This document shows positions 6,573 to 6,667 of a DNA stretch of 6,667 nucleotides, in pieces; position 1 is the stretch's first letter; the number at the start of each line of letters is the position of its first letter. The stretch covers positions 3,611 to 10,277 of the forward strand of contig PLHN01000230.1 in the NCBI GenBank assembly GCA_003139975.1. The letters run 5' to 3'. Made by a program: the position numbers and the translations under genes. The notes below the pieces were generated by a model. It was not told where the DNA came from, did no database searches, and saw only the letters and a program-made list of their open reading frames with translations. The DNA comes from Acidobacteriaceae bacterium (GTDB lineage Bacteria > Acidobacteriota > Terriglobia > Terriglobales > Acidobacteriaceae).

Positions 6573-6667
6573 ATGGATCAATTTGTCTGTATTGCCCCGG
6601 ATGTAAAGCTTGGCGAAGGCGTGAAGCTTTCCAAGTTTATCAATCTTTATGGTTGCGAGATTGGCGA
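6573..6667 (+). CDS. Hexapeptide-repeat (left-handed beta-helix) acyltransferase, N-terminal start (partial)
   Basis: Thirty-one complete codons from ATG 6573 run off the window. The peptide begins MDQFVCIAPDVKLGEGVKLS and goes on to INLYGCEIG. Its spacing of aliphatic residues followed by Gly (V-x-L-G-x-G-V, then C-x-I-G) is the six-residue rung pattern of the left-handed beta-helix acyltransferases. The opening resembles WlbB/WbpD-type and related sugar N-acetyltransferases, which acylate an amino group on a nucleotide sugar using acetyl-CoA. Such genes commonly accompany a Gfo/Idh dehydrogenase like the one at 321-1322. ATG 6555 would add six residues (MRNLPK) but overlaps the likely ribosome binding site. 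The catalytic His and the acyl-donor pocket lie outside the window, so acetyl-CoA cannot be told from another donor. The fold is likely; the substrate is inferred from context. Confidence 0.7.
   Translation, partial: MDQFVCIAPDVKLGEGVKLSKFINLYGCEIG

Overview
The window carries six genes, all on the + strand and closely spaced, two of them cut by the window ends. G+C-rich codons and weak Shine-Dalgarno sites fit a free-living, soil-type bacterium. The overall style (initiating sugar transferase, Gfo/Idh dehydrogenase, NRPS fragment, Asn/Gly-rich tail on a metabolic enzyme) reminds me of Acidobacteriota, but that is an impression and not a taxonomic call.

Layout: (1) 1-216, the C-terminal end of a membrane polyprenyl-phosphate sugar-1-phosphate transferase, the kind of enzyme that starts polysaccharide or O-antigen repeat units. 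(2) 321-1322, a Gfo/Idh/MocA NAD(P)-dependent sugar dehydrogenase. (3) 1346-2932, a 528-residue two-domain protein with a metallo-beta-lactamase fold that matches the diiron NRPS beta-hydroxylase CmlA in length, architecture and metal-ligand pattern. (4) 2948-4903, a stand-alone adenylation-thiolation (A-T) NRPS protein whose specificity code reads DALWLGGTFK, close to valine-type codes. (5) 4944-6461, a complete isocitrate lyase with a low-complexity tail of about 80 residues. (6) 6573-6667, the start of a left-handed beta-helix (hexapeptide-repeat) acyltransferase like those that N-acylate amino sugars.

Reading them together: genes 1, 2 and 6 point to a surface-glycan or nucleotide-sugar locus. 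Dehydrogenase and hexapeptide acyltransferase pairs (WlbA/WlbB type) normally cooperate to make N-acylated amino sugars. Between them sits a two-gene cassette able to load an amino acid on a carrier protein (gene 4) and hydroxylate it at the beta carbon while tethered (gene 3). No condensation, thioesterase or reductase domain is present to release it. The most interesting inference is that the tethered beta-hydroxy amino acid is handed to a sugar or another acceptor, perhaps by a hexapeptide acyltransferase, as LpxA and LpxD take acyl groups from acyl carrier protein. This is a hypothesis; the aminotransferase and other partners it needs would lie outside the window. Isocitrate lyase has no evident role in this scheme.

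All gaps between genes are short (104, 23, 15, 40 and 111 bases). I saw no RNA genes, CRISPR arrays, insertion sequences or clear promoters.
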